Source: Azotosporobacter soli (GTDB lineage: Bacteria; Bacillota; Negativicutes; SG130). Taken from it: DNA of 37,102 bases. Positions 6,823 to 15,139 of this stretch are shown piece by piece (positions within the stretch are counted from its first letter, which is position 1; each line of letters opens with the position of its first letter). A program made the position numbers and the translations under genes. A model generated the notes under the pieces. The model searched no databases. It had not been told where the DNA came from and saw nothing but the letters and a program-made list of their open reading frames with translations. The stretch is taken from contig NZ_JAUAOA010000029.1 in NCBI RefSeq assembly GCF_030542965.1, positions 1-37,102 on the forward strand, written 5' to 3'.

Positions 6823-7824
6823 TTACACTTTATTTTTTGTAGCGGCAAGCGGGTTCAAGAGATTAGGCGGCTCTTTCTTTTCCACCAAGGCTGCCAGCAG
6901 ATTGTCCACTGTCAGCATACTCATCGCAGTTCTTGTTTCGATCGTAGCACTGCCCAGATGCGGCGCCAAGACAACATTGTCAAGTTCGCTGAGTCCCGCG
7001 GCCAGCAAAGGCTCCTCTTCGTAAACGTCAAGACCGGCGCCCCAGATCTGTCCGCTTTTTAGCGCACTCACCAATGCCGCCTCGTCAACGACCGCGCCGC
7101 GTGCCGTATTGACCAGGATCGCGGTCTTTTTCATCTGTGCCAGTTCCCGACTGCCGATATAGTGGCGCGTCTCCTGTGAAAGAGGCATATGCAGCGACAG
7201 GAAATCGGCTTTTGCCAGCAAGACGTCCTTCTCCACGAATTGCGCGCCGGTTTCCGCTTCGAGTTCTTCTTTTCGCTGCCGCGCGGTATAGAGTATTTTC
7301 ATGTTGAAACCCTTGGCCCGTTTCGCCATCGCCGCTCCGATCCGCCCCGCACCGGCAATGCCGAGCGTTTTGCCGCTGATTTCGCGCCCGAGCATATACA
7401 AAGGGCCCCAGCCTTTAAAACCCTGTTTGCTGCGCATGACCCGATCGCCTTCCGCGACCCGCCTGGCCGTAGCGAGCAGCAGCGCCCAGGCCATATCGGC
7501 CGTGGCATCGGTCAGGACGTCCGGCGTATTGGTCACCCAGATGCCGCGCCGCGAAGCCGCATCGATATCGATGTGATTGAACCCTACGCCGAAGTTGGCG
7601 ATGATCCTGCACCGCTCGCCCATCGCTTCGATCACCGCCTCGTCGATTACATCGCCGATCGCGCAGAAAATTCCATCGTAATCCGCCTCCGCCAGCCTGA
7701 GCAGCATTTCCTCTTTGCTAAGCAGACGATCCTGCTCGTTCACCACGATGTCCACCTGTTCGCGCAGCCGATCCATCGCCTCCTGCGGCATCTTCAGCGT
7801 CACATAAACCTTGGGTCTAGTCAT
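6823..7824 (-). CDS. D-2-hydroxyacid dehydrogenase, glyoxylate/hydroxypyruvate reductase-like
   Basis: This 333-residue NAD(P)-dependent enzyme interconverts 2-oxoacids and D-2-hydroxyacids. The Rossmann motif is GIAGAGRIG (about 155-163). The catalytic triad is visible: Arg242 in NTARGAVVDE, Glu271 in DVYEEEP and His289 in APHLGSAT. NFGVGFNHID is the substrate-loop signature of the GyaR/glycerate dehydrogenase branch. The exact substrate is inferred only. Its ATG overlaps the stop of the glycosylase gene (ATGA), so it belongs to the same transcript. Confidence 0.88.
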   Translation of the reverse strand: MTRPKVYVTLKMPQEAMDRLREQVDIVVNEQDRLLSKEEMLLRLAEADYDGIFCAIGDVIDEAVIEAMGERCRIIANFGVGFNHIDIDAASRRGIWVTNTPDVLTDATADMAWALLLATARRVAEGDRVMRSKQGFKGWGPLYMLGREISGKTLGIAGAGRIGAAMAKRAKGFNMKILYTARQRKEELEAETGAQFVEKDVLLAKADFLSLHMPLSQETRHYIGSRELAQMKKTAILVNTARGAVVDEAALVSALKSGQIWGAGLDVYEEEPLLAAGLSELDNVVLAPHLGSATIETRTAMSMLTVDNLLAALVEKKEPPNLLNPLAATKNKV

Positions 7825-8417
7825 TTCACACGCCTCCTTCCCTTCATTTCAGCCACAATAGGATGCCGCCAGCAATCCGTCTGATGATCATTGACCATGC
7901 CGACCGCCTGCATGAACGCATAGCAGATCGTCGGGCCGACGAACGTGAAGCCGCGCTGCTTGAGCGCCTTGCTCATCCGGCGCGATTCCTCCGTCTCCGC
8001 CGGGACATCGCCCAGCTCGCGCCAGTTATTCTCTAACGGTTTCCCTCCCACGAACTGCCAAAGAAAAGCAACCGCACCGCCGCTCTCCTCTTCAAGTTTC
8101 AGATACGCCGCGGCATTTCTCACCAGCGCCTTCATCTTCAGGCGATTGCGGATCAAACCGGTATCCTGCATGCATCGCTCCAGCTCCGCTTCCGTCATCT
8201 GCGCCATCGCCAGCGGATCGAAGCCATGAAAAACCTGCCGATAGCGTTCGCGTTTCTTTAAGACCGTAAGCCAGCTAAGCCCCGCCTGCAAACCCTCCAA
8301 AAGCAGCATTTCAAAGAGCGCTTTTGCATCAAACTGCGGCACGCCCCATTCCTCATCATGATATTTTTCATAGAGAGGATCTTGCGTCAGCCATGCGCAA
8401 CGTTTTTTCTCTTCCAT
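7821..8417 (-). CDS. tag: DNA-3-methyladenine glycosylase I
   Basis: Tag removes N3-methyladenine from alkylated DNA. The 198-residue chain starts with the family pattern KRCAWLTQDPLYEKYHDEEWG. The zinc ligands correspond to Cys7, His20, His178 and Cys182 (VNDHQTDCWRH). The catalytic-pocket Glu lies in LLLEGLQAGLSW. GFTFVGPTICYAFMQAVG is the conserved C-terminal segment. It follows the AEC permease by 24 bases and overlaps the dehydrogenase by 4. Confidence 0.95.
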   Translation of the reverse strand: MEEKKRCAWLTQDPLYEKYHDEEWGVPQFDAKALFEMLLLEGLQAGLSWLTVLKKRERYRQVFHGFDPLAMAQMTEAELERCMQDTGLIRNRLKMKALVRNAAAYLKLEEESGGAVAFLWQFVGGKPLENNWRELGDVPAETEESRRMSKALKQRGFTFVGPTICYAFMQAVGMVNDHQTDCWRHPIVAEMKGRRRVK

Positions 8418-8441
8418 CCTGTTCTCCTTTCCTGCTTGCTT

Positions 8442-9404
8442 TTACCAACCGGCAACAGCGAAGAGCGCCATATACACTGGGATGACAAACATGCCGACAA
8501 TCGTGCTTAGCGTCGTCACAACCGCGCCGTATTTCGCATCCGCGCCATAGCTTTGCGCCACGATCGCCGTCTGCGTCATGACAGGCAATGCAGCCTGGAT
8601 AATAAAAACCTTCTGCATCAAAAGCGGCAGCGGCAATAGCTGCGCGACCGCAAAAATCACCGCGGGTGCGACGATGAAGCGCCCGGCCAGCACCGCCGCC
8701 ATATCGCGGCTGAACTCCAAACGCTTCAGATCGACGCTGCGAATAGTCAGTCCGATAAAAAGCATCGATAACGGCGTCGTCAGATTGCCCAGGTAATGGC
8801 AGGTATCCATGACAAAGACCGGCAGTTGCCAGCCGAGGAGAATCAGCGCCATTGCCAAGAGAAAGCCCAGTAGCGGCGGCGAGAAGACCTTACCTGCGAC
8901 GCCCCGCCAATCGATGCCCGGCGTCTTGCTGCCGTCCTGCTGAATGCCGCCGACGCCGACCGTCCAAAAGAAAGTCGTGTTCGCGATATAATAGAGCAGC
9001 ACATACGGTACGCTGGCTTCGCCGAACAGCGCAAGATTGACCGGCAGACCGATGAAAATGCTGTTCGAGACAAAAAACATCGAACGAAAAATCCCCCGCC
9101 TCTGACGCGGCACGCGAATCAGTTTTGCAGTTGCATAAGCCAGGACGAATGAAAGCGCGATTGAAGCGAACGGCACCAGCATTCCCTTCGCCAGCTCCAA
9201 TAGCAAAGCCTTGTTAAAACTGCTCAACAAATTCCAGATCATATAGCACGGCAAAGCAACATTGGTGATCAAACGCGCGAACGCGCGGCCGATCGTCGCA
9301 TCCAGCCAGCCTTTCACCGTCAGCTGATAACCGGCGATGATCATCAAAATAATACTAATCATACTCTGAATGCTATGAAAAAATTCCATTACCATGATTT
9401 CCAC
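8442..9404 (-). CDS. AEC-family (auxin efflux carrier-like) permease
   Basis: This 320-residue membrane protein has about ten hydrophobic helices in two halves, with NVALPCYMIWNLL in the first half and NSIFIGLPVNLALFGE at the crossover, both typical of AEC permeases. Firmicute members often export or exchange malate or other organic acids; the substrate is not deducible. The start may be GTG 9404 (AAGGAA 5-6 bases upstream) or ATG 9395. It lies directly after a terminator and heads the AEC-tag-dehydrogenase group. Confidence 0.87.
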   Translation of the reverse strand: MEIMVMEFFHSIQSMISIILMIIAGYQLTVKGWLDATIGRAFARLITNVALPCYMIWNLLSSFNKALLLELAKGMLVPFASIALSFVLAYATAKLIRVPRQRRGIFRSMFFVSNSIFIGLPVNLALFGEASVPYVLLYYIANTTFFWTVGVGGIQQDGSKTPGIDWRGVAGKVFSPPLLGFLLAMALILLGWQLPVFVMDTCHYLGNLTTPLSMLFIGLTIRSVDLKRLEFSRDMAAVLAGRFIVAPAVIFAVAQLLPLPLLMQKVFIIQAALPVMTQTAIVAQSYGADAKYGAVVTTLSTIVGMFVIPVYMALFAVAGW

Positions 9405-9427
9405 CTGATTCCTTGTTCCCTATTGAT

Positions 9428-9451
9428 AAAACCCGGCTCACGCCGGGTTTT
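9428..9451. terminator. Bidirectional terminator
   Basis: AAAACCCGGC and GCCGGGTTTT flank loop TCAC. On the minus strand it ends the two-gene unit at 9453-10932, starting one base after the stop. Confidence 0.85.
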
Positions 9452-9452
9452 C

Positions 9453-10385
9453 CTATCCTCTATGCCGCCAGCTTGGATCCGGCTCACGCAATCCGGACGC
9501 CCCGGCCAGCGTTTGCTGCATATGATCCAGCACCGACTGCGCGCTCACCGTTGTGATCACCGCTTCGCTGTCGCTGGCTTCCAGGCAGAGAATGTCGCGC
9601 ACACCGGCTTGCACATAACTTGTGCCGCTGACAATCAATGCGTCATCTTCCGGCGTGTAACCGGCGCTGACATGAAGAATGCCCTCCAGCGCCAAAAAGC
9701 GGCCCGCCAGGCGCAACGCCCCCTCCGACAAACGATATTGTCCCGCTTCGTGCAAGAGCAGTCCCTTGCCGACCAGTTCTTGCGCCGCACGCTCACTCTC
9801 TTCCTGACTGAACGGCCAGTTGAGTTCGGCGGTATCGGCCATCAAGGCCGCCAGACTTTGCTGCAGCTGCGGCTTTTGTGCGGCAAAAGCAAGCAGGTCG
9901 CAGGCGACGGCAACCCGTTCGCCGTCGCCGCCCATTGCCGCCCAGAATTGCCGTCGCTGTTCATCGAGCAGACAGCAAAACAACACTCCCGCCAACGGGC
10001 TGACCTGACAATGAAAACGCTGGCCGATCAAGGTGCTCTTACCCATGTTCCGCCCCAGGCTGTCGAGCAGCTCACGAATCGGCGCAGGCGCTTCCAACAG
10101 AACCTCCTTGCCAAGCGCCGTCAGTGAGACGCCTTCGATATTGCACGCCGAAAAATAAACGGTATGCTCAAACAATTCGGGACTGTTGCTAAAACGCACC
10201 TGGACGAAGCCTTTGGCCTGCGCCAGTTCCTTTAAAACAGGCTGCAAACCCGGTTCACTCTCCTCCAAAACATCGCCCGCTTCCTCGCTCCAAACGGCAA
10301 ACGGAGACAGCGGACTCATCGCGACGCCGAGCCGCTTGCCCCATGTCACCAATTGGCCCGGCGAAATACGCGTTTTGATCATCAT
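9453..10385 (-). CDS. Hypothetical protein, partner of a zinc-ribbon protein
   Basis: I do not recognise this 310-residue protein with confidence. It is soluble, with an N-terminal alpha/beta part and an apparently helical C-terminal part in which FSQEESERAAQELVGKGLL and YRLSEGALRLAGRFLAL could form winged-helix units. The overall shape recalls EspG-like (ESX-associated) proteins, but this is a weak impression. ATG 10385 (MMIKTRISPGQ) has AAGGGG 5 bases upstream; the reading frame continues further upstream, but that part overlaps the neighbouring gene in another frame and is rejected. It follows the zinc-ribbon gene by 16 bases and ends at a terminator. Confidence 0.75.
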   Translation of the reverse strand: MMIKTRISPGQLVTWGKRLGVAMSPLSPFAVWSEEAGDVLEESEPGLQPVLKELAQAKGFVQVRFSNSPELFEHTVYFSACNIEGVSLTALGKEVLLEAPAPIRELLDSLGRNMGKSTLIGQRFHCQVSPLAGVLFCCLLDEQRRQFWAAMGGDGERVAVACDLLAFAAQKPQLQQSLAALMADTAELNWPFSQEESERAAQELVGKGLLLHEAGQYRLSEGALRLAGRFLALEGILHVSAGYTPEDDALIVSGTSYVQAGVRDILCLEASDSEAVITTVSAQSVLDHMQQTLAGASGLREPDPSWRHRG

Positions 10386-10401
10386 CGGCACCCCTTTACC
10401 G

Positions 10402-10932
10402 CTATTCCCGTATTCCTTGGTACATTGCCTTGCGCTTGAACAGCGCCGTCTTAAATTCCCAGCCGGACATTTCCGCAATGTTTTTGATCTCACTGCGGAT
10501 CCGGCTATATTCGCGCTGGTAGCTGCGTACTTTTTCATCCGAGTCATAAAGCAACTCATTGAGCCCTTCGCGCCCCTCAATTCCGAGTTTTCCGGACGCA
10601 AAGCCGCCGATAAAGCCGATTTCACTGCCCGTCTCTTTCACCATTTCCCAAAAGACGACGACTTTTTCCTCTTCCTGCAACAATAAATAGGCGGTATATT
10701 CGAGCTTCTTGTGTCCAAAGCCCCAATCGGCATCGCCCAACAAGCTTTCAATTTCCAAATCGCTTTTTTGCCCTTTGACGGTTCGCAATGTATCATGCCT
10801 CTGCAACATATCTTCTACGGCAGAGAGAATCGCATCCTTCGCGCACTGCTGTCCGAGAATCCCTTCTTCACCACATTGACTGCATGCGCGGCTTCCCTCG
10901 GGCAGCACGCAACCGCATTGACGGCATCGCAT
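10402..10932 (-). CDS. Zinc-ribbon protein of unknown function
   Basis: This 176-residue protein opens with MRCRQCGCVLPEGSRACSQC, a double CxxC zinc ribbon (Cys3, 6, 17, 20). An alpha/beta middle follows (EYTAYLLLQEEEKVVVFWEMV), then a Gly-rich turn (GFIGGFASGKLG) and a helical C terminus with basic residues. ATG 10932 has AAGGAGG 9 bases upstream. It is the first gene of a tight pair with the unknown gene at 9453-10385, which suggests a joint role. No function is assigned. Confidence 0.75.
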   Translation of the reverse strand: MRCRQCGCVLPEGSRACSQCGEEGILGQQCAKDAILSAVEDMLQRHDTLRTVKGQKSDLEIESLLGDADWGFGHKKLEYTAYLLLQEEEKVVVFWEMVKETGSEIGFIGGFASGKLGIEGREGLNELLYDSDEKVRSYQREYSRIRSEIKNIAEMSGWEFKTALFKRKAMYQGIRE

Positions 10933-11008
10933 AAGCCGATTCCTCCTTCAGTCATAACGCCTTCTATAGCTATTCGCTTCGCTGCGAAAGTTCCCCTTTC
11001 GCCAGCGC

Positions 11009-11431
11009 TCAGACATTTTTATTTTTTTCTAACAGCGCCGCCTTCGCAACCGCCTCGGGATACGTCGCGCACTCGACAAGCCACCTCTCACTTTGCAACC
11101 GTGAGCCGTCTTCATTTAGCTTGCGCCAGCTGGCATCCAGCGCGCTTATTTTTCTCCACACCGCATCCGCCGCAACCGGATCTTTAGAATAAAACGCTAC
11201 GCTTTCCTCATATTGCTCGCGCAGTTTTAGCGTGTGCAGCCGCTCCTCTTTCACCTTGATCACCACGCCGCCAGCCTCCGCCAATTCCTCCGGCGACGCC
11301 AGCCATTTCACTTCCATTTCCGCACTGAATTGCAGCATATGCGTCGCCCAGACATAATCCATCAGCGCGATTGCCACTGCAATATCTAACTCCCGCCCCG
11401 GCTTAAGCGCCAAAATTTCTTCCTGCGTCAT
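11009..11431 (-). CDS. Small soluble protein, possible phage ABA-sandwich (BC1872-like) N terminus
   Basis: The 140-residue chain begins MTQEEILALKPGRELDIAVA, which resembles the start of DUF2591/phage ABA-sandwich proteins (EEILALKPGRELDALVAEKV type). The remainder is helical and charged (DPVAADAVWRKISALDASWRKL) and not recognised. ATG 11431 with GGGGGAG 6 bases upstream is clear. An in-frame extension to 11674 would read through a dispersed repeat and a leader, and is rejected. Such proteins are common in prophages, but no other phage genes are nearby. Confidence 0.65.
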   Translation of the reverse strand: MTQEEILALKPGRELDIAVAIALMDYVWATHMLQFSAEMEVKWLASPEELAEAGGVVIKVKEERLHTLKLREQYEESVAFYSKDPVAADAVWRKISALDASWRKLNEDGSRLQSERWLVECATYPEAVAKAALLEKNKNV

Positions 11432-11636
11432 CTTGCTCCCCCCGAAGGTTTTATCTTTATTATAACAGCAAAGCAAAACGAACTCATTAAGAGTTTTACA
11501 CAAAAAAGCAGCTGTCACCGCAAGCACGATTAGAACTACAAAGACGCAGAGGCCACAAAACAAAACATTCTTCGCGACCTCTCTTGCTCCTGGTAATCTC
11601 TGCCGCCCATAGTGTCGACAATTGAAAAAGAATGCG

Positions 11637-11675
11637 CTTCCCTTCTTCGACTCTTCGTGTAAAAAACGTCTCACT
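11637..11675 (-). repeat. Dispersed repeat, copy 2 (inverted)
   Basis: The reverse complement matches 4951-4989 at 37 of 39 positions, with 31 contiguous identities. Flanking sequences do not match, so the shared unit is short and discrete. It lies between convergent/tandem gene ends, outside coding sequence, like copy 1. Confidence 0.75.
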
Positions 11676-11712
11676 TACTAGTATTCTTTATGGTGAAGAT
11701 CTGGCTCTATAC

Positions 11713-11757
11713 AAAAAGCTGCCTCATTTAGGCGAAAAAGCCTATTTTGAGACAGCC
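11713..11757 (-). terminator. Terminator after psuG
   Basis: On the minus strand GCTGTCTCA pairs with TGAGGCAGC (one G-U), with an inner stem AATAGGC/GCCTA, followed by TTTTT. It lies 12 bases past the psuG stop. Confidence 0.8.
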
Positions 11758-11769
11758 CCTTTTCGTATA

Positions 11770-12690
11770 CTATTTTTTTGCCGCAAGCGCGACCGCAATG
11801 TCGGCGGCGACTTTGGCATTGTTTTTCACCAGCGCGATGTTCGTGATCAGCGACTGCCCGCCGGTGATCTCCTTTACTTTCGCCAGCAAAAACGGCGTCG
11901 TATCTTTGCCGGATACGCCTTTTTCTTCACAAGACGCCAACGCCTGATCGATGGCCTTGGTGATCAGATCCGCATCGATCTCGCTCGCTGTCGGGACCGG
12001 GTTGGCCACGACCACCCCGCCGCGCAAACCCAAATCCCACTTCGTTTTAACCGCATTCGCCACTTCCGCGGCACTGTCACAGCGATAATCAACGCGATAA
12101 CCGGAGACCCTGGTGTAGAAAGCCGGGAATTCGTCCGTCTGATAGCCGGCCACCGGCACACCATACGTTTCCAGCACTTCGAGAGTCAGTCCAATATCGA
12201 GAATCGATTTTGCGCCCGCACATACGATCGCGACATCCGTACGGGCCAATTCCGTCAAGTCCGCCGAAATGTCAAACGTCTGCTGCGCCCGGCGATGCAC
12301 GCCGCCGATGCCGCCGGTCGCAAACACGCGTATTCCGGCGAGCGCTGCGATAATCATCGTTGATGCCACCGTAGTCGCGCCGTTCAAGCCTTTTGCCACA
12401 ACAAACGGCAGATCGCGCCGCGACACCTTTTCGACATCCTTTGCCTTGCCCAGCATTTCCACTTCGTCCCGGCTCAAACCGACTTTGATTTTTCCGCCCA
12501 AAATGGCAATTGTCGCGGGTACCGCGCCTTGTTTACGAATAATTTCTTCCAGTTCCAGTGCCGTCTTCACGTTATCCGGATACGGCATGCCATGCGAAAT
12601 GATCGTCGATTCCAAGGCCACCACGGCTTTTCCCTGCGCTAACGCCGCCTGTACTTCCTCACTGACGCTCATGTATTGTTCGTATTGCAT
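11770..12690 (-). CDS. psuG: Pseudouridine-5'-phosphate glycosidase
   Basis: PsuG reversibly splits the C-C bond of pseudouridine 5'-phosphate to uracil and ribose 5-phosphate. The 306-residue chain carries the family motifs [48 protein letters not shown] and [10 protein letters not shown], and the length fits. ATG 12690 has GGAGG 8 bases upstream; the ribosome site overlaps the end of psuK, which stops 3 bases before. The pair forms a complete pseudouridine salvage module. Confidence 0.96.
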   Translation of the reverse strand: MQYEQYMSVSEEVQAALAQGKAVVALESTIISHGMPYPDNVKTALELEEIIRKQGAVPATIAILGGKIKVGLSRDEVEMLGKAKDVEKVSRRDLPFVVAKGLNGATTVASTMIIAALAGIRVFATGGIGGVHRRAQQTFDISADLTELARTDVAIVCAGAKSILDIGLTLEVLETYGVPVAGYQTDEFPAFYTRVSGYRVDYRCDSAAEVANAVKTKWDLGLRGGVVVANPVPTASEIDADLITKAIDQALASCEEKGVSGKDTTPFLLAKVKEITGGQSLITNIALVKNNAKVAADIAVALAAKK

Positions 12691-12693
12691 ATC

Positions 12694-13605
12694 CTATTCC
12701 TCCATCTCTTCTTTGAATAATTCCGGGCCGACCTCGCTTGAAACCGCGGCATCAACCGCACAGGTCAGCGCGGCCGCACGCGCCGCTATTTTCGCCGCGC
12801 GTTGCGGTAAAAAGCCTTTCAAGAGCGCAACAAACGCCGCCGCAAACAGCGCGTCGCCTGCGCCGGTTTCATTGACCAGCTCGCCATTGCTTTGCGGCGC
12901 AATCAACTCGCGATACAAATCGCTGTACCAGACGAAGCCTTCCGGCCCCATTGATACAATCACATTTTGCGCCCCCTGTGCGGCAAGCAGCGCCGCACAC
13001 TCTTGTGCGCCCGCGCCGTTTTCGCAATCGATTCCCGTCAAGACCTGCGCCTCAAAACGATTCGGTTTCAGTAAAAGCGCACCGTCAATCGCCTCTTTAA
13101 TCCGCACCGCCTTGATGTTGGAAACCGGCTCCAGCGCATAAGCGATCTTTTTTTTGCGCAAAAGCGCGGCCAGCTCCGCAATAAAAGCCGATGAAAAATT
13201 CGCATCGATGATAACGCCATCGTACGAAGAAAAATCAATACCCGCCGCCAGCAAATCCGGTAGCGTAATCGACTCTAGGCCCGACATGTCGCAAAAGGCG
13301 CGCGCCATCAAGCCGTCTTGATCGAGCGAAGCGATATAAATACCCGTACTGGCCTTGTCGATGCAAACCGTTTCAATCCCCTTCGCCGCCAGATCCTGTC
13401 GCAAATAATCGCCCAGCATATCCGGTCCCGCCGCGGTCAGCAGACTGACCTCACAGCCAAGCTGCCTCACATTCTCCGCGATATTGCGTCCCACGCCGCC
13501 CGGGCTGTAGGCGATGCGCGCGCGATTCGAGGTAGCCTCTTCCACCGTCCCTACCGGGCGGCAAATAAAATCGACGTTGCAGCCGCCGACTACAGCGATC
13601 TTCAT
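12694..13605 (-). CDS. psuK: Pseudouridine kinase, PfkB family
   Basis: This 303-residue PfkB/ribokinase-fold kinase phosphorylates pseudouridine to give the PsuG substrate. GGVGRNIAENVRQLG (about 36-50) is the first PfkB signature and NETGAGDALFAAAFVALL is the second, with the catalytic Asp in GAGD. Adenine-site and substrate motifs are conserved (KPNRFEAQVLTG). The assignment rests on the kinase fold plus adjacency to psuG. No winged-helix N-terminal extension is present, unlike some homologues. Confidence 0.93.
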   Translation of the reverse strand: MKIAVVGGCNVDFICRPVGTVEEATSNRARIAYSPGGVGRNIAENVRQLGCEVSLLTAAGPDMLGDYLRQDLAAKGIETVCIDKASTGIYIASLDQDGLMARAFCDMSGLESITLPDLLAAGIDFSSYDGVIIDANFSSAFIAELAALLRKKKIAYALEPVSNIKAVRIKEAIDGALLLKPNRFEAQVLTGIDCENGAGAQECAALLAAQGAQNVIVSMGPEGFVWYSDLYRELIAPQSNGELVNETGAGDALFAAAFVALLKGFLPQRAAKIAARAAALTCAVDAAVSSEVGPELFKEEMEE

Positions 13606-13698
13606 TCCGCGTCACTCCATTCTCCCCTGACAAGTCCTCTGTAAAAGCAGGCGGGCCATGAGAACAATCATCCCATGGCCTTTTATCTTCTACTATTT

Positions 13699-13726
13699 AT
13701 TGTACACTATATCGCGATAAACACAA
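13699..13726 (-). promoter_or_regulatory. Predicted psuKG promoter with central palindrome
   Basis: On the minus strand TTGTGT (13721-13726) and TACAAT (13699-13704) are 16 bases apart. A perfect palindrome TATCGCGATA (13710-13719) fills the spacer, a good place for a repressor. No regulator gene is adjacent. A hairpin (GGCCATG...CATGGCC, 13654-13680) lies in the leader. Confidence 0.6.
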
Positions 13727-13775
13727 GAATTTTTGCCGTTCTCTTCCGTTTCTGCTTCCCTGCAGTGGATAAAAT

Positions 13776-13804
13776 AAAAAAGGAGCCTGTTTAAACAGAC
13801 TCCT
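13776..13804 (-). terminator. Terminator after the small outer-membrane protein
   Basis: On the minus strand GGAGTCTGTTTAAACAGGCTCC forms a stem with one mismatch, followed by TTTTTT. Confidence 0.85.
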
Positions 13805-13817
13805 GCATGTGCTTCGC

Positions 13818-14387
13818 TTAGAAACTTGTGTTCAGACCGACGCCGAGGCCCTTCCAGCTAAGATGATCCATGTCACCTTTGCCTTCATGATCCTTGTAGT
13901 TGACGTCCAGATTCAGGTTCGGGCTCAGTTTGACCAGTGCGCCAACCTGGAATTCATTCTCGTTGCTGGACGTTTGGAATGCCGCATAGCCATCGACATT
14001 TTTGCCAAGCTCAGTACGCGCCTTCAGGCCCCAAAGCATGCTGTCTTTGGAATAACTGCCAACCGAATGATGGCGATTACCGGCTACCAAGGAAAAGTTC
14101 TTGTCCAGTTTGTACTGTACAGTCAGATCGGTCGTTTTGATATCATTTCCCCAAGTGCTGACGTTTTCTGTTTCAAAGCCCAGCGCAAACTTATCGCTCA
14201 AACCGCCTTGAATGTAAAAATCATTACCGCTATGATTCGCATCCGCGCCGCCGACTTTCACATTATAGTTCGTATAGTTGTACCCGGCGTTAATCTTCCC
14301 CTGGCCCAACTCCACTGCCGGCGACGCCATGGCGACGCTCGCGCTCATCATAGCGACGGCTGCTGCTGCGACGATTTTCTTCATCAT
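13818..14387 (-). CDS. Small outer-membrane beta-barrel protein
   Basis: This 189-residue protein has a signal peptide (MKKIVAAAAVAMMSASVAMA, cut near 21) and then alternating amphipathic strands with aromatic girdle residues (AGYNYTNYNVKV, FYIQGGLSDKFALGFET, LTVQYKLDKNFSLVAGN). It ends GLGVGLNTSF, a terminal Phe as recognised by the BAM machinery. Eight to ten strands are likely. Such barrels show the cell is diderm. No ligand can be inferred. GGAGG lies about 10 bases upstream of ATG 14387, and a TATACT -10 is at 14443-14448. Confidence 0.85.
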   Translation of the reverse strand: MMKKIVAAAAVAMMSASVAMASPAVELGQGKINAGYNYTNYNVKVGGADANHSGNDFYIQGGLSDKFALGFETENVSTWGNDIKTTDLTVQYKLDKNFSLVAGNRHHSVGSYSKDSMLWGLKARTELGKNVDGYAAFQTSSNENEFQVGALVKLSPNLNLDVNYKDHEGKGDMDHLSWKGLGVGLNTSF

Positions 14388-14442
14388 AATTCATTTCCTC
14401 CGTTCTTGCCTTTAAATATTTTGTCTGCAATAGACGTTTTTC

Positions 14443-14448
14443 AGTATA
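14443..14448 (-). promoter_or_regulatory. Predicted -10 of the small outer-membrane protein gene
   Basis: TATACT on the minus strand with TTTTCA 16 bases upstream. It gives a leader of about 50 bases. Confidence 0.45.
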
Positions 14449-14641
14449 CCACCCGCAAGAACATTGAAAAAGATTTGCTAAGTTTTTAAAGTTATGTAAC
14501 CAATTTCGTATAACTGGTAAACTGGAAACAACGGCAACAATGCATAAAATCATGCGCTACTGTTTTCATTCTGATTTTCTCCTGCACCTATTGCTTAACG
14601 TTTTTTTCAAATTCATCTTGCCATCCGTAATATTCTTCACC

Positions 14642-15070
14642 TCATTTTTTAGAAATTACCCCCTCTCCTAACGCCTGTGCAAAGCGCAACAAATATCCGT
14701 CTGGGTCCATCACTAAAAATTCTTTTTGCCCAAGCAAAACATCTTTCGCGCGATACCAATTATCCTGCAACGTTATTTTTACCGGATACTGCGCTTTTAT
14801 GATCCGTTTATACAACACTTCAACATCCGCTACCTGAATCTGAAAATTAATCCCTCTGCCGAACGGGTATTCCAGTCTCCCCGTCTCCCAACATCCATTC
14901 ACTTCTTCCAGCATGATTTGTACATTGCTTATCGACACTAAAGCAAATTTGTTCTCCGATCGCTCATATTCCATTTTGCCTTGCAGTATCGTGATATAAA
15001 AATCAAGACTCTTTTTGATATCACTAACAGATAATTCCGGTATCAACGCATTCAACTGCAATTCATTCAT
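14642..15070 (-). CDS. VOC-superfamily (glyoxalase/bleomycin-resistance fold) protein
   Basis: The 142-residue chain has one VOC domain of two beta-alpha-beta-beta-beta units: LIPELSVSDIKKSLDFYITIL and INFQIQVADVEVLYKRI, ending FLVMDPDGYLLRFAQ, the usual metal/substrate half with Glu/Asp-Pro-Asp-Gly. It resembles bleomycin-binding-like proteins; resistance function is not shown. ATG 15070 directly abuts GTAGGAG, so TTG 15061 (9 bases from GGAG) may be the true start. It appears monocistronic. Confidence 0.8.
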   Translation of the reverse strand: MNELQLNALIPELSVSDIKKSLDFYITILQGKMEYERSENKFALVSISNVQIMLEEVNGCWETGRLEYPFGRGINFQIQVADVEVLYKRIIKAQYPVKITLQDNWYRAKDVLLGQKEFLVMDPDGYLLRFAQALGEGVISKK

Positions 15071-15139
15071 CTCCTACACCCTAGCTTGCAATCAAAATAA
15101 CTTTAGTACCTATTGGGATTATCTTATTTTCCTCTGTAA

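Larger units (their letters stand above)
11432..11769. other. Intergenic region with repeat and terminator
   Basis: This 338-base gap holds the second copy of the dispersed repeat (11637-11675) and the psuG terminator (11713-11757). The part nearest the 11431 start is AT-rich. Nothing else supportable was seen. Confidence 0.6.

Noticed and set aside
10386-10625. 80-residue N-terminal extension of the 9453 gene
   Set aside because: It overlaps the zinc-ribbon gene in another frame; ATG 10385 has AAGGGG at correct spacing.
11432-11674. N-terminal extension of the 11009 gene starting MRRFLHEESKKG
   Set aside because: It translates the dispersed repeat and a non-coding leader; ATG 11431 has a strong ribosome site.
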